From: Arcticibacter pallidicorallinus
GTDB taxonomy: Bacteria > Bacteroidota > Bacteroidia > Sphingobacteriales > Sphingobacteriaceae
Direction of reading: 5' to 3'
DNA: 64,000 bases
Assembly (NCBI RefSeq): GCF_003002875.1
Contig: NZ_PVTH01000002.1
Location: 186,001-250,000, forward strand
A program made the translations under genes and the position numbers. Shown in pieces: positions 8,316 through 17,295 of this stretch; position 1 is the stretch's first letter; each line of letters begins with the position of its first letter. A model generated the notes under the pieces. It did not search any database. It saw nothing but the letters and a program-made list of their open reading frames with translations, and had not been told where the DNA came from.

Positions 8316-10433
8316 ATGTCTATCGTAACAGATTTCAAACACGTTAACTATCTATGGGATAATACTGCTGCCGCAAAGCTGGAAGGTGATGAGGTAGCTT
8401 TATTAATTTACCGGTCCAACCTGCTTGGAGCGGACTTGCGCCTAACCAACTACGGCGGTGGAAATACATCTTGTAAAACAATTGAAAAAGATCCATTAAC
8501 AGGTGCTGATACCGAAGTAATGTGGATTAAAGGCTCAGGAGGAGATATCGGAACTTTAACTCGCAGCGGATTAGCCGGCCTTTATGTGGACCGTTTGAGA
8601 AATCTCGAAAACGTTTACAAGGGAATCGAGCAAGAAGATGAAATGGTTGAGCTCTTCAACCATTGTATATATGACCTGAAATCGAAAGCTCCGTCAATCG
8701 ACACGCCATTGCACGGCTTCCTTCCGTTCAAACATATTGATCACTTACATCCTGATGCTGCGATTGCTATTGCAGCGGCAAAAGATGGAAAGAAAATAAC
8801 TGAAGAACTTTTTAAAGGGACTATCGGCTGGGTTGACTGGCAGAGACCGGGCTTTGATCTGGGTCTTCAGTTAAAGCGTTGCCTTGCGGAAAACCCGGGA
8901 ATCAGAGGTATTATGCTGGGTTCTCATGGCTTGTTTACCTGGGGCGATACAGCGTATGAATGCTACGTTAACAGTCTGGAAGTAATTGAAGCTTCCGCGG
9001 AGTATTTAGAGCAGAATTATGGAAAAAAGGGCCCGGTATTTGGTGGTCAAAAGATAGAGAGCATTGCCCCCGAAGCTCGCAAAAAACAAGCATCCGCAAT
9101 CGCTCCAATATTAAGAGGCTTCTGCTCCAGCGAACGCCACATGGTAGGTCATTTTACCGACGACGCCCGCGTTTTAGAGTTTATTAACTCCAACGATCTG
9201 GACAGGTTGGCGCCACTTGGAACAAGCTGCCCTGACCACTTCCTTCGCACGAAGATCAGTCCTCTAGTACTGGAATTGGATGCCAACGCAGACTTATCCA
9301 ATGTTGCCGAACTGAAAGAGAAGTTAACTCCCGCATTTGAGGCATATCGCCAGATGTACAAGGAATACTATGAAACTTGTAAACACGCGAATAGCCCCGC
9401 TATACGTGATTCCAACCCTGTCGTTATTTTGTATCCGGGTGTTGGAATGTTTACGTTTTCAAAAGACAAACAGACAGCACGCGTAGCTGCAGAATTTTAC
9501 ACCAATGCCATCAATGTAATGAAGGGGGCTGAAGCGGTATCTGAATATACCTCTTTGCCACGTCAGGAGGCATTCGATATTGAATATTGGTTATTAGAGG
9601 AAGCCAAGCTTTCTCGTATGCCTAAGCCAAAACCTTTATCAGGTCGTATCGCATTGATTACAGGCAGTGCAGGTGGTATAGGTAAGGCAATTGCAAAGCG
9701 CTTTATAGATGAGGGTGGAGTTGTCGTTATTAATGACAATGATTCGGGTCGTCTGGAATCTGCCAGATCTGAATTTAACGCTCAGTATGGCAAAGACGCG
9801 TTTGCTGCCGTGTTACTGGATGTGACCGATTCGGCTAAAATAGCGAATGCATATGATGAAGCGGCACTGGCGTTCGGCGGTGTTGATATCATTGTGAATT
9901 GTGCAGGTTTGTCCATTTCTAAGCCAGTTCAGGATCATACAGAAAAAGACTGGGATATTTTATATGACGTACTGGTTAAGGGTCAGTTCCTCGTTACCCA
10001 AAAAGGTATAGAGGTTATGCGTAAGCAGGCTCTTGGTGGTGACGTTTTGAATATTGTCAGTAAAAATGCGCTTGTTTCAGGACCAAATAATGCTGGTTAT
10101 GGATCAGCGAAAGCTGCTCAGTTACATTTAAGCAGATTGAATGCTGCTGAACTGGGTGGTGACGGTATCCGTGTTAACGTTGTTAATCCAGATGCTGTAA
10201 TTTCCGACAGTAAGATCTGGGAAAGCGGATGGGCTGAAGGTCGTGCAAAAGCATATGGCATCACGGTGCCTGAGTTGCCTGCCTATTATGCCAAGCGTAC
10301 CTTACTCAACAAGATCATCCTTCCTGAAGACATCGCTAACGCGTGTTTTGTTCTGGTAGGTGGTTTGATGGATAAGTCTACCGGCAACGTATTGAACGTT
10401 GATGGTGGTGTGGCGATGGCATTTGTGAGATAG
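8316..10433 (+). CDS. rhaE: Bifunctional L-rhamnulose-1-phosphate aldolase / L-lactaldehyde dehydrogenase
   Basis: Fusion enzyme: residues about 1-430 are a class II aldolase domain that cleaves L-rhamnulose-1-phosphate to dihydroxyacetone phosphate and L-lactaldehyde. Residues about 440-705 are a short-chain dehydrogenase domain expected to oxidise lactaldehyde to L-lactate. Aldolase metal-site histidines are seen in LHGFLPFKHIDHLHPD (about 132-142) and SHGLFTWG (about 204). The dehydrogenase has the NAD motif TGSAGGIG (about 449) and the catalytic YGSAK (about 594-598). The same fusion is known as RhaEW in Bacillus. It lies 14 bases after rhaT and its dehydrogenase product feeds the lutABC genes further down. 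No Shine-Dalgarno sequence is seen, as is usual for this phylum. Confidence 0.92.
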   Translation: MSIVTDFKHVNYLWDNTAAAKLEGDEVALLIYRSNLLGADLRLTNYGGGNTSCKTIEKDPLTGADTEVMWIKGSGGDIGTLTRSGLAGLYVDRLRNLENVYKGIEQEDEMVELFNHCIYDLKSKAPSIDTPLHGFLPFKHIDHLHPDAAIAIAAAKDGKKITEELFKGTIGWVDWQRPGFDLGLQLKRCLAENPGIRGIMLGSHGLFTWGDTAYECYVNSLEVIEASAEYLEQNYGKKGPVFGGQKIESIAPEARKKQASAIAPILRGFCSSERHMVGHFTDDARVLEFINSNDLDRLAPLGTSCPDHFLRTKISPLVLELDANADLSNVAELKEKLTPAFEAYRQMYKEYYETCKHANSPAIRDSNPVVILYPGVGMFTFSKDKQTARVAAEFYTNAINVMKGAEAVSEYTSLPRQEAFDIEYWLLEEAKLSRMPKPKPLSGRIALITGSAGGIGKAIAKRFIDEGGVVVINDNDSGRLESARSEFNAQYGKDAFAAVLLDVTDSAKIANAYDEAALAFGGVDIIVNCAGLSISKPVQDHTEKDWDILYDVLVKGQFLVTQKGIEVMRKQALGGDVLNIVSKNALVSGPNNAGYGSAKAAQLHLSRLNAAELGGDGIRVNVVNPDAVISDSKIWESGWAEGRAKAYGITVPELPAYYAKRTLLNKIILPEDIANACFVLVGGLMDKSTGNVLNVDGGVAMAFVR

Positions 10434-10445
10434 AAACCAAATCAG

Positions 10446-10487
10446 GAGCTTCAGTTGGTTCATTCATGTGAATGTTTGCTGAAGCTC
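10446..10487 (+). promoter_or_regulatory. Intergenic hairpin between aldolase/dehydrogenase and rhaI
   Basis: GAGCTTCAG (10446-10454) pairs with CTGAAGCTC (10479-10487). A second stem, CATTCA/TGAATG, is nested in the loop. There is no uridine tract, so it is more likely an mRNA-stabilising or processing hairpin than a strong terminator. Confidence 0.45.
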
Positions 10488-10505
10488 TATTTAAAACCAT
10501 AGTAT

Positions 10506-11780
10506 ATGAAAATTGAGAGGTATCAGATTGAGGAACACAACAGTAAATTAGCTCAATCGCATCAAAGGAAGTTTGAATTTTTAACTCAGGATATTCAGGG
10601 TACAGAGGATATCGTGCAGAAACTGATGAAGTTTCAGATTGCTATCCCAAGCTGGGCACTTGGTACCGGAGGAACACGTTTCGGTCGGTTCTCAGGAGGC
10701 GGGGAGCCACGCAGTCTGGAAGAAAAGATGGGTGATATTGGCCTGCTTCATCAACTAAATCAATCCAGCGGTGCTATCTCTCTTCATATTCCCTGGGATA
10801 TCCCCCAGAACATACAAGACATCAAAGCTCTGGCTGCACAATACGGTTTGCGCTTCGATGCGATGAACTCAAATACCTTCCAGGATCAGCCAGGTCAGGA
10901 ACAAAGCTATAAATTTGGCTCTATGCAGCATGTCGACAAAGCAGTGCGCAAGCAGGCTGTTGATCACAACATCGAGGTAATCAAACAGGGTGTAGCTTTA
11001 GGTTCAGACTCGCTGACGGTATGGCTAGCCGATGGATCTTCTTTTCCAGGTCAGCTTAATTTCCGCCGGGCATTTGAAAATACACTAGAAAGCCTTCAGG
11101 AAATTTATGCAGCATTGCCTGAAGACTGGAAAGTCTTTGTTGAATACAAGGCCTTCGAACCAAACTTCTACTCAACTACAGTTGGAGATTGGGGACAGTC
11201 TTTGCTTTACGCAAATAAACTGGGCCCTAAAGCTTATACACTTGTGGATCTTGGACACCATTTGCCAAACGCAAACATCGAGCAGATTGTATCATTGCTA
11301 TTAATGGAAGGCAAACTGGGCGGATTCCACTTCAACGATTCCAAATACGGTGATGATGATCTTACCGCAGGCAGCGTAAAGCCATACCAGCTGTTCCTCA
11401 TTTTCAATGAGCTAGTAGCCGGAATGGATGCTAAGGGAATGGATCATGCAAGCGGACTTGGCTGGATGATCGATGCTTCTCACAATGTAAAGGATCCTTT
11501 GGAAGACTTGCTACAATCAGTGGAGGCGATCATGATGGCTTATGCTCAGGCATTGTTGGTTGACAAGCAGGGCTTAGAAGAAGCGCGTCTGCAAAATGAT
11601 GTAGTGCGTTGCCAGGAAATCTTACAAAATGCTTTCCGTACGGATGTTCGCCCGCTCGTTGCAGAAGCCAGACTTCGTGCCAACGCTGCATTAAATCCGG
11701 TAGGATTATTCAGAGAACTTCAGGTAAGAGAGAAGCTCATCGGAGAGAGAGGATATAAAACAGTCGCGACCGGCTTATAA
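10506..11780 (+). CDS. rhaI: L-rhamnose isomerase (Pseudomonas stutzeri type)
   Basis: Cytoplasmic TIM-barrel isomerase converting L-rhamnose to L-rhamnulose. It belongs to the RhaI (P. stutzeri-like) family rather than the E. coli RhaA family. Length 424 is close to the 430 of the P. stutzeri enzyme. Metal-binding residues can be picked out: Glu in FVEYKAFEP (about 212), Asp in TLVDLGHHLP (about 247), His in GGFHFNDSKYGDDDL (about 274, with further Asp ligands) and Asp in WMIDASHN (about 321). It is third in the rhamnose operon, flanked by hairpins on both sides (10446-10487 and 11798-11824). Confidence 0.92.
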   Translation: MKIERYQIEEHNSKLAQSHQRKFEFLTQDIQGTEDIVQKLMKFQIAIPSWALGTGGTRFGRFSGGGEPRSLEEKMGDIGLLHQLNQSSGAISLHIPWDIPQNIQDIKALAAQYGLRFDAMNSNTFQDQPGQEQSYKFGSMQHVDKAVRKQAVDHNIEVIKQGVALGSDSLTVWLADGSSFPGQLNFRRAFENTLESLQEIYAALPEDWKVFVEYKAFEPNFYSTTVGDWGQSLLYANKLGPKAYTLVDLGHHLPNANIEQIVSLLLMEGKLGGFHFNDSKYGDDDLTAGSVKPYQLFLIFNELVAGMDAKGMDHASGLGWMIDASHNVKDPLEDLLQSVEAIMMAYAQALLVDKQGLEEARLQNDVVRCQEILQNAFRTDVRPLVAEARLRANAALNPVGLFRELQVREKLIGERGYKTVATGL

Positions 11781-11797
11781 TGAAATAGTTTCTGTAT

Positions 11798-11824
11798 AGA
11801 GCTAAGGGCAATGCTCTTAGCTCT
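11798..11824 (+). terminator. Hairpin with weak T-tract between rhaI and rhaB
   Basis: AGAGCTAAGGGC pairs with GCTCTTAGCTCT around a 3-base loop (12 bp, one G-T pair), followed by TTGCTTATTT. It resembles a leaky terminator or attenuator inside the operon and could set the ratio of isomerase to kinase and Lut proteins. Confidence 0.5.
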
Positions 11825-11856
11825 TTGCTTATTTATGAACTTTTTAATTTATAACA

Positions 11857-13242
11857 ATGCCGATTCCTGTAATAGCCGTTTTTGACGTTGGTAAAACCAA
11901 CAAGAAGATTTTCTTTTTTGATGAGCAATACAAGATCGTTCTCGAACGTACAGCTCAGTTTAACGAAACAGTTGACGAAGACGGTGATCCATGCGAGGAC
12001 ATTCATTTGCTCACAACCTGGATTAAAAATACGATAGCGGAGATCACCGCTCTTGAACGATATGAGATAAAGGGAATTAATTTCTCAGCTTATGGTGCCA
12101 CCTTTGTGCATCTTGACGAAGAAGGAAATCCTCTTACACCCATTTATAATTACCTTAAGCCCTATCCGGAGCATCTTCAGAAACAGTTTAACGATACGTA
12201 CGGAGATGGACTTCAATTTTCCAAAGAGACTGCATCTCCAATCCTGGGCAACTTAAACTCGGGAATGCAGCTATACAGGCTTAAGTATGAACAGCCTGAA
12301 ATCTTTCAGCAGGTAAAAGTTTCTCTGCATTTTCCGCAATATCTTAGCTACCTTATATCAGGAAAGCTTTATACCGATATTACCAGTATAGGATGTCATA
12401 CAGGCTTGTGGGATTTTCAAAAAAACGCTTATCATCGCTGGGTTCGTGAAGAAGGGATAGAAGAAAAGCTTGCCCCTATTTACCCCTCAGATGCTGCTTT
12501 TGAAGTAGATCTGAAAGGGAAACCCTGCGTAGCCGGAATAGGGTTACACGATAGCTCTTCGGCTCTTATACCTTTTCTCACAAGCTTTCATGAGCCTTTC
12601 ATGCTGCTATCAACAGGTACATGGTGTGTGAGCCTCAATCCGTTTAACGATTCCCCGCTATCGGAAATGGAGCTAAAGAAAGATTGTCTCTCATACATTA
12701 GTTATAAGGGCAGACCTGTAAAAGCTTCCCGCCTCTTTGCAGGCAGTGAACACGGTCACCAGGCAAAAAGAATTGCAGATCACTTCAACGAACAGATCGA
12801 CTTTTATAAGCACCTCAGGTATAATGCTGATGTTATCAGTCATTTACGGCAGAAGCACGGAGCTGTAAATACAACAACACAGTCCGGAGATTTAGTCGCT
12901 TCGGGTTTTGAATTAAGAGATTTATCCGGATTCCTTTCTGCGGAAGAGGCCTATCATCAGTTGATAATCGACCTTGTCAGATTGCAGACACAGGTAAGCA
13001 TGCTTGTGCTGAAAAATACAGATGTTAAACGTATCTTCGTCGATGGAGGATTCAGTAAGAATCCTATTTATATGCAACTGCTGGCTTCTGCTTTTCCGGA
13101 TATGGAGGTGTTTGCGGCATCTGTTGCTCAGGCTACGTCTATCGGAGCAGCTCTGGCCATTCATAAACACTGGAACAGTCAGGCATTGCCGACGAACATC
13201 ATTGACTTAAAATTTTATTCAGCTTCAGAATTAGCACTATGA
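11857..13242 (+). CDS. rhaB: L-rhamnulokinase (FGGY family)
   Basis: ATP-dependent kinase phosphorylating L-rhamnulose. It shows the FGGY/actin-like fold: phosphate-1 loop VIAVFDVGKTNKKIFFFD at the N-terminus, an ATP-site segment LLSTGTWCVSLNP (about residue 250) and FVDGGFSKNPIYMQLLASAF near the C-terminus. Substrate is assigned from context, since the isomerase and aldolase of the same pathway lie immediately upstream. FGGY kinases for fuculose or xylulose would look similar. Its stop codon overlaps the start of lutA (ATGA at 13239-13242), so the two are translationally coupled. Confidence 0.88.
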   Translation: MPIPVIAVFDVGKTNKKIFFFDEQYKIVLERTAQFNETVDEDGDPCEDIHLLTTWIKNTIAEITALERYEIKGINFSAYGATFVHLDEEGNPLTPIYNYLKPYPEHLQKQFNDTYGDGLQFSKETASPILGNLNSGMQLYRLKYEQPEIFQQVKVSLHFPQYLSYLISGKLYTDITSIGCHTGLWDFQKNAYHRWVREEGIEEKLAPIYPSDAAFEVDLKGKPCVAGIGLHDSSSALIPFLTSFHEPFMLLSTGTWCVSLNPFNDSPLSEMELKKDCLSYISYKGRPVKASRLFAGSEHGHQAKRIADHFNEQIDFYKHLRYNADVISHLRQKHGAVNTTTQSGDLVASGFELRDLSGFLSAEEAYHQLIIDLVRLQTQVSMLVLKNTDVKRIFVDGGFSKNPIYMQLLASAFPDMEVFAASVAQATSIGAALAIHKHWNSQALPTNIIDLKFYSASELAL

Positions 13243-13973
13243 CCGTTGGGTTATTTATACCTTGTTATGTAGATCAGTTTTATCCTAATGCCGGCATCGC
13301 CACGTTGCAGCTGTTGGAAAAACTGGGAGTTGACGTCGTCTACCCCAAAAAGCAAACCTGCTGCGGCCAACCTATGGCCAATTCTGGTTTCTCCCATCTT
13401 ACGGGAGGGTGTGACGAGCTGTTTACTGAAATATTTGCCGACTTTGAATATGTGGTCGTTCCCTCCGGAAGCTGCGCACTTCATATCAAGGATCACCTTC
13501 ATTCAAAAAAGCAACCTGGTGAGTCAAAAGCGCTGAGGGCGAAGGTCTATGAGCTGGTCGAATTTTTAACGGATGTCCTGAAGGTAGAAAACCTTGAAGC
13601 CAACTTCCCGTATAAGGTAGGCCTGCATCAAAGTTGCCATGGATTACGCGGACTTCACCTTTCACAGATGACAGAGCTTGTGGCCCCCCCGTTCTCAAAA
13701 CCGGGTAAGCTGCTGAGTATGGTTAGTGGACTGGAGCTGGTAGAGCTCGACAGACAGGATGAGTGTTGTGGTTTTGGCGGAACGTTCTGTGTGGCAGAAG
13801 AAGCCGTGTCAGCTAAAATGGGTAAGGACCGCGTTGCCGACCATATCAAGCATGGTGCAGAATATATCACTGGCGCAGATCTCTCTTGTTTGATGCATAT
13901 GGAGGGTATTCTGCGCAGGCAGAAAAGTAATGTTAAAGTTGTGCACATCGCAGAGATTTTAAACGGAATATGA
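13239..13973 (+). CDS. lutA: L-lactate oxidation complex subunit LutA
   Basis: Cytoplasmic (Fe-S)-binding subunit of the LutABC complex that oxidises L-lactate to pyruvate. Two copies of the CCG-type cysteine domain are visible: IPCYVDQFYP with KKQTCCGQPM (about residues 9-50) and LHQSCHGLRG with RQDECCGFGGTFCV (about 125-182). Length 244 is normal for LutA. ATGA overlaps join it to the kinase gene before it and to lutB after it. The upstream fused dehydrogenase supplies L-lactate, which gives the complex a clear job here. The family also includes glycolate oxidase-like subunits, but the ABC gene order supports Lut. Confidence 0.9.
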   Translation: MTVGLFIPCYVDQFYPNAGIATLQLLEKLGVDVVYPKKQTCCGQPMANSGFSHLTGGCDELFTEIFADFEYVVVPSGSCALHIKDHLHSKKQPGESKALRAKVYELVEFLTDVLKVENLEANFPYKVGLHQSCHGLRGLHLSQMTELVAPPFSKPGKLLSMVSGLELVELDRQDECCGFGGTFCVAEEAVSAKMGKDRVADHIKHGAEYITGADLSCLMHMEGILRRQKSNVKVVHIAEILNGI

Positions 13974-15337
13974 GAGATCACGCAGCGTTATCTGAAGAGT
14001 TTAATAAAGATGAGGCCAGAGTGGACTGGCATGATGAAACACTTTGGTTTATCAGGCAAAAGAGAGACCGGGCTGTTCACTCCATTCCGGAGTGGGAATG
14101 GCTACGCGAAACCGGTTCTCAAATTAAAAACAACGTACTTTCAAATCTGAGTGCTTATCTGGAGCAGTTCGAGGCCAATGCCTTGAGAAACGGTGTTCAG
14201 GTGCACTGGGCTGCCGATGCAAAGGAACATAACGAAATTGTTCTCTCCATCATGAAGAGGCATCAGGCCGACCGTATGGTTAAGAGTAAGTCCATGCTGA
14301 CAGAAGAATGCCACCTGAATGACTTTCTTGCCAAAAACGGGATTGAGGTAATTGACTCCGATCTGGGAGAGCGTATTGTTCAACTCGCTGAAGAACCACC
14401 CAGTCACATTGTATTACCCTGTATCCATAAGAAGAAAGAAGAAATTGGAGACCTCTTTCATGAGCATCTTGGAACGGCCGCAGGGGAGGCAGATCCCCAG
14501 GTCTTGACTGAGGCAGCTCGCCAGCATCTTCGGGACACTTTCCTTACCAGGAAGGTAGCACTAACGGGTGTCAATTTTGCGGTTGCGGAGACAGGTGAAT
14601 TTGTTGTTTGTACGAACGAAGGTAACGCGGATATGGGAGCCCATTTGTCTGACGTTCATATCGCCTGTATGGGGATCGAGAAAATTATCCCCGAACGTAA
14701 ACACCTGAGCGTATTTCTGCGCCTGCTTACCAGAAGTGCAACGGGACAGCCTATCACAACCTACTCCAGCCATTTTATGAAGCCTCGTGAAGGGCAGGAG
14801 ATGCATATTGTATTGGTAGACAACGGTAGAAGTCGTCAACTGGGGCGAGCTGACTTTCGCAACTCTCTTAAATGTATCCGTTGTGGATCATGTATGAACA
14901 CATGTCCTGTGTACCGCAGAAGCGGAGGTCATAGCTACCATACAACAATAGCCGGACCAATAGGAGCTATACTTGCTCCTAATCTGGATATGAAAGATCA
15001 CGCAGATCTTCCGTTTGCATCAACCCTTTGCGGATCATGCTCCAATGTCTGTCCTGTAAAGATCGATATCCATGATCAGCTATATAAGTGGCGGCAGGTA
15101 TTGGTCAAGGAAGGGCATGTGAATTCCGCTAAAGCAGCTGGTATGAAGGCAATGGCTTATACCTTTGCGAACCCATCTGTTTTCGAAGTTGCCGGTAAAT
15201 CAGGCCGGTGGTTCATGAAGAATTTTCCGGCTCTCGTCAGCAATAAATTCAACCCATGGTATAAGGAAAGAGAGATGCCCGAACCGCCAAAAGAGTCTTT
15301 CCGCGAATGGTATTCAAAAAACAGAAAGAAAGCATAA
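13970..15337 (+). CDS. lutB: L-lactate oxidation iron-sulfur protein LutB
   Basis: Iron-sulfur subunit of LutABC. The N-terminal two thirds are the LUD domain (NFAVAETGEFVVCTNEGN). The C-terminal part has two 4Fe-4S motifs, CIRCGSCMNTCPVYRR (about 303-318) and LCGSCSNVCPVKIDIH (about 353-368). Length 455 is typical. The gene starts inside the lutA stop codon and its end lies 17 bases before the preferred start of lutC, completing the standard operon order. Confidence 0.92.
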   Translation: MRDHAALSEEFNKDEARVDWHDETLWFIRQKRDRAVHSIPEWEWLRETGSQIKNNVLSNLSAYLEQFEANALRNGVQVHWAADAKEHNEIVLSIMKRHQADRMVKSKSMLTEECHLNDFLAKNGIEVIDSDLGERIVQLAEEPPSHIVLPCIHKKKEEIGDLFHEHLGTAAGEADPQVLTEAARQHLRDTFLTRKVALTGVNFAVAETGEFVVCTNEGNADMGAHLSDVHIACMGIEKIIPERKHLSVFLRLLTRSATGQPITTYSSHFMKPREGQEMHIVLVDNGRSRQLGRADFRNSLKCIRCGSCMNTCPVYRRSGGHSYHTTIAGPIGAILAPNLDMKDHADLPFASTLCGSCSNVCPVKIDIHDQLYKWRQVLVKEGHVNSAKAAGMKAMAYTFANPSVFEVAGKSGRWFMKNFPALVSNKFNPWYKEREMPEPPKESFREWYSKNRKKA

Positions 15338-15354
15338 GATTACTGAACAACAGG

Positions 15355-15948
15355 ATGTCAAGCAAAAACAAAATTTTAACTGCGCTAAAAGCGAATCAGC
15401 CAGATCTCCTTCCACTGCCCGCATTGGAAGTCCCCCTAGCCGAACCCGTCTCAGCGGAGGCAATCGAGGAGAAGTTTAAAACGACTGTCGTGACGATCGG
15501 CGGCAGGATATTCGAAGTAAACAACTTTGACCAGATAAGAGAAGTAATCGTTCAGCAATTTATTCCTCCTGCCAGAATAGTATCTTCATTCCCGGAGCTT
15601 AATGATATTGCCGAGACCGACATAGCTGATGTAAATCCGCACCTTCTTGAAAATATTGAACTTGCAGTGCTAAAGGCACAGCTGGGGGTTGCCGAGAACG
15701 GATCACTATGGGTTCCGGAGGCAAACATGATACAAAGAGTTGTCCCTTTTATTTGCCAGCACCTCGCACTGGTAGTCAACAGAAAGGATCTTATTGCTAA
15801 TATGCACGAGGCTTACGAAATCCTTGGTAATAGTAATACGGGCTTCGGAGCTTTTATAGCCGGCCCCTCGAAGACTGCTGATATTGAACAATCGTTGGTA
15901 CTTGGCGCACATGGGCCAAGGAGCCTGACGGTGTTTATCTACGGATAA
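15355..15948 (+). CDS. lutC: L-lactate oxidation protein LutC (LUD domain)
   Basis: Third LutABC subunit, a single LUD domain of 197 residues. The start is put at ATG 15355 (MSSKNKILTALK), 17 bases after the lutB stop. An earlier in-frame ATG at 15307 would add 16 residues encoded within the lutB end and not typical of LutC. Motifs include VAENGSLWVPE, NMHEAYEIL and GFGAFIAGPSKTADIEQSLVLGAHGPR, the last region being the conserved end of the family. It is the last gene of the rhamnose/lactate operon. No clear terminator follows, only a 9-bp inverted repeat at 15992-16025. Confidence 0.9.
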   Translation: MSSKNKILTALKANQPDLLPLPALEVPLAEPVSAEAIEEKFKTTVVTIGGRIFEVNNFDQIREVIVQQFIPPARIVSSFPELNDIAETDIADVNPHLLENIELAVLKAQLGVAENGSLWVPEANMIQRVVPFICQHLALVVNRKDLIANMHEAYEILGNSNTGFGAFIAGPSKTADIEQSLVLGAHGPRSLTVFIYG

Positions 15949-15991
15949 CTTCTATAGGGCGCCATTGTTTTAGCCCTTCTCTGGTAACAAA

Positions 15992-16025
15992 CCTGTTTCA
16001 AATGCTGGTATAGGAATGAAACAGG
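15992..16025. repeat. Inverted repeat between lutC and the glycosidase genes
   Basis: CCTGTTTCA (15992-16000) and TGAAACAGG (16017-16025) form a perfect 9-bp inverted repeat with a 16-base spacer in the 259-base gap. There is no T-tract. It could be an operator for the following genes or an mRNA-end hairpin. No perfect TAnnTTTG element was found in the gap. Confidence 0.4.
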
Positions 16026-16207
16026 ACGCTACAGGACAGGTATTGTGTAAAAAGGGAGTATTTTAGATACTTCAGCTGAAAACCTAACAATTTCGGCTAT
16101 AACCATTTTTACCTAACACTCATGAAGGTACCAAATAGAATCACACTTTTATTTGACCCATTGAAAGGATCACCAATTCATAAAGTAGCATCCAATTCCT
16201 GTTTTCT

Positions 16208-17278
16208 ATGAAAAGAAGTTCTTTTTTATATCAGATGTCGATTTTATCGGCCCTTGCCGCTTTGCCGGGAAGTGTAAAATCCAATTGGCTTTCAGAACTT
16301 TCAAACGGAGGCTTCCCCTATAAGTTGAAGCCCGTGGGGCGCTGCCTGGAACTGGAAGGATATTATGTCTGGTGTAATAGCCCTATCCTCGGTCCGGATA
16401 ATAAAGTCCACCTCTTCTTTTCGCGCTGGTCATCAGCGAAAAAAATGGGTGGATGGCTAAACGGTTGTGAAATTGCACATGCTGTAGCTGATCATCCAGA
16501 GGCAGAATTCAAGGTGATTGGTACTGTTCTGCCACCGAGAGGGCCTGGCTTCTGGGACGCTACCACTTGTCATAATCCTCATATTCAATTCATCGACGGC
16601 CTTTACTGCCTCTTTTACATGGGTAACTCCAATGGGAAGACCGACACCAAACGCATCGGTCTCGCCACATCGAAATCGTTGTACGGACCCTGGACTCGTC
16701 CCGATGAGCCTTTACTGCAGCCGGGAGAAGCGGGAGCATGGGATGACCATTGTACAACCAACCCTGCTTTCGTCAAGCATCCCAACGGACAGTACATGCT
16801 TTATTACAAATCCTGGAACTCCAACGACTATTATAATTCCAAAGATCCTTCGATTCGCGGAAATCGGAAATATGGCCTGGCTGTATCCGACCGGCTTGAG
16901 GGGCCCTACAAGAGATACCTCTATAATCCAATTGTCGACTTCTCCTCGACCGGTAACAACAATCAGTTTGAAGACGCCTTCGTCTGGATGGATAAAGGCA
17001 AGTTTAAGATGCTCGCGAGAGATATGGGCGTTTTCAACCATGAGGTCGGGTTATATCTCGATTCTTCAGATGGCGTACATTGGAATCGTCCCGAGATCGC
17101 TTACAAAGCGCTTAAAGACTATGTGGAATTACCCCCGGCTCCTGCGCACCTTAAGCGATATGGGCGACTTGAGCGCCCTCAGCTGTTATTCGTAAAGGAT
17201 AAACCGGCCTATCTTTTCGCCGCTTGCCAGGGAGGGAAATATGAAACTGCATCCTCTTTCGTACTGAAAATCACCTAA
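16208..17278 (+). CDS. Exported five-bladed beta-propeller glycosidase (GH43/GH117-like)
   Basis: Probable exported glycoside hydrolase of 356 residues. The N-terminus has a moderate signal-like hydrophobic stretch (FLYQMSILSALAALPG). The body shows repeated blade motifs typical of GH43/GH117/GH32-type propellers: GRCLELEGYYVWCNSPIL, NKVHLFFSRW, CHNPHIQFIDGLYCLFYMG, AWDDHCTTNPAFVKHPNG and FEDAFVWMDKGKFKML. Acidic residues in WDDHC and FEDAF are candidates for catalysis. I cannot fix the exact family or substrate. Position after the rhamnose operon and 17 bases before a GH28 polygalacturonase suggests pectin or rhamnogalacturonan side chains. Confidence 0.7.
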   Translation: MKRSSFLYQMSILSALAALPGSVKSNWLSELSNGGFPYKLKPVGRCLELEGYYVWCNSPILGPDNKVHLFFSRWSSAKKMGGWLNGCEIAHAVADHPEAEFKVIGTVLPPRGPGFWDATTCHNPHIQFIDGLYCLFYMGNSNGKTDTKRIGLATSKSLYGPWTRPDEPLLQPGEAGAWDDHCTTNPAFVKHPNGQYMLYYKSWNSNDYYNSKDPSIRGNRKYGLAVSDRLEGPYKRYLYNPIVDFSSTGNNNQFEDAFVWMDKGKFKMLARDMGVFNHEVGLYLDSSDGVHWNRPEIAYKALKDYVELPPAPAHLKRYGRLERPQLLFVKDKPAYLFAACQGGKYETASSFVLKIT

Positions 17279-17295
17279 TTTTTAACACATACACA

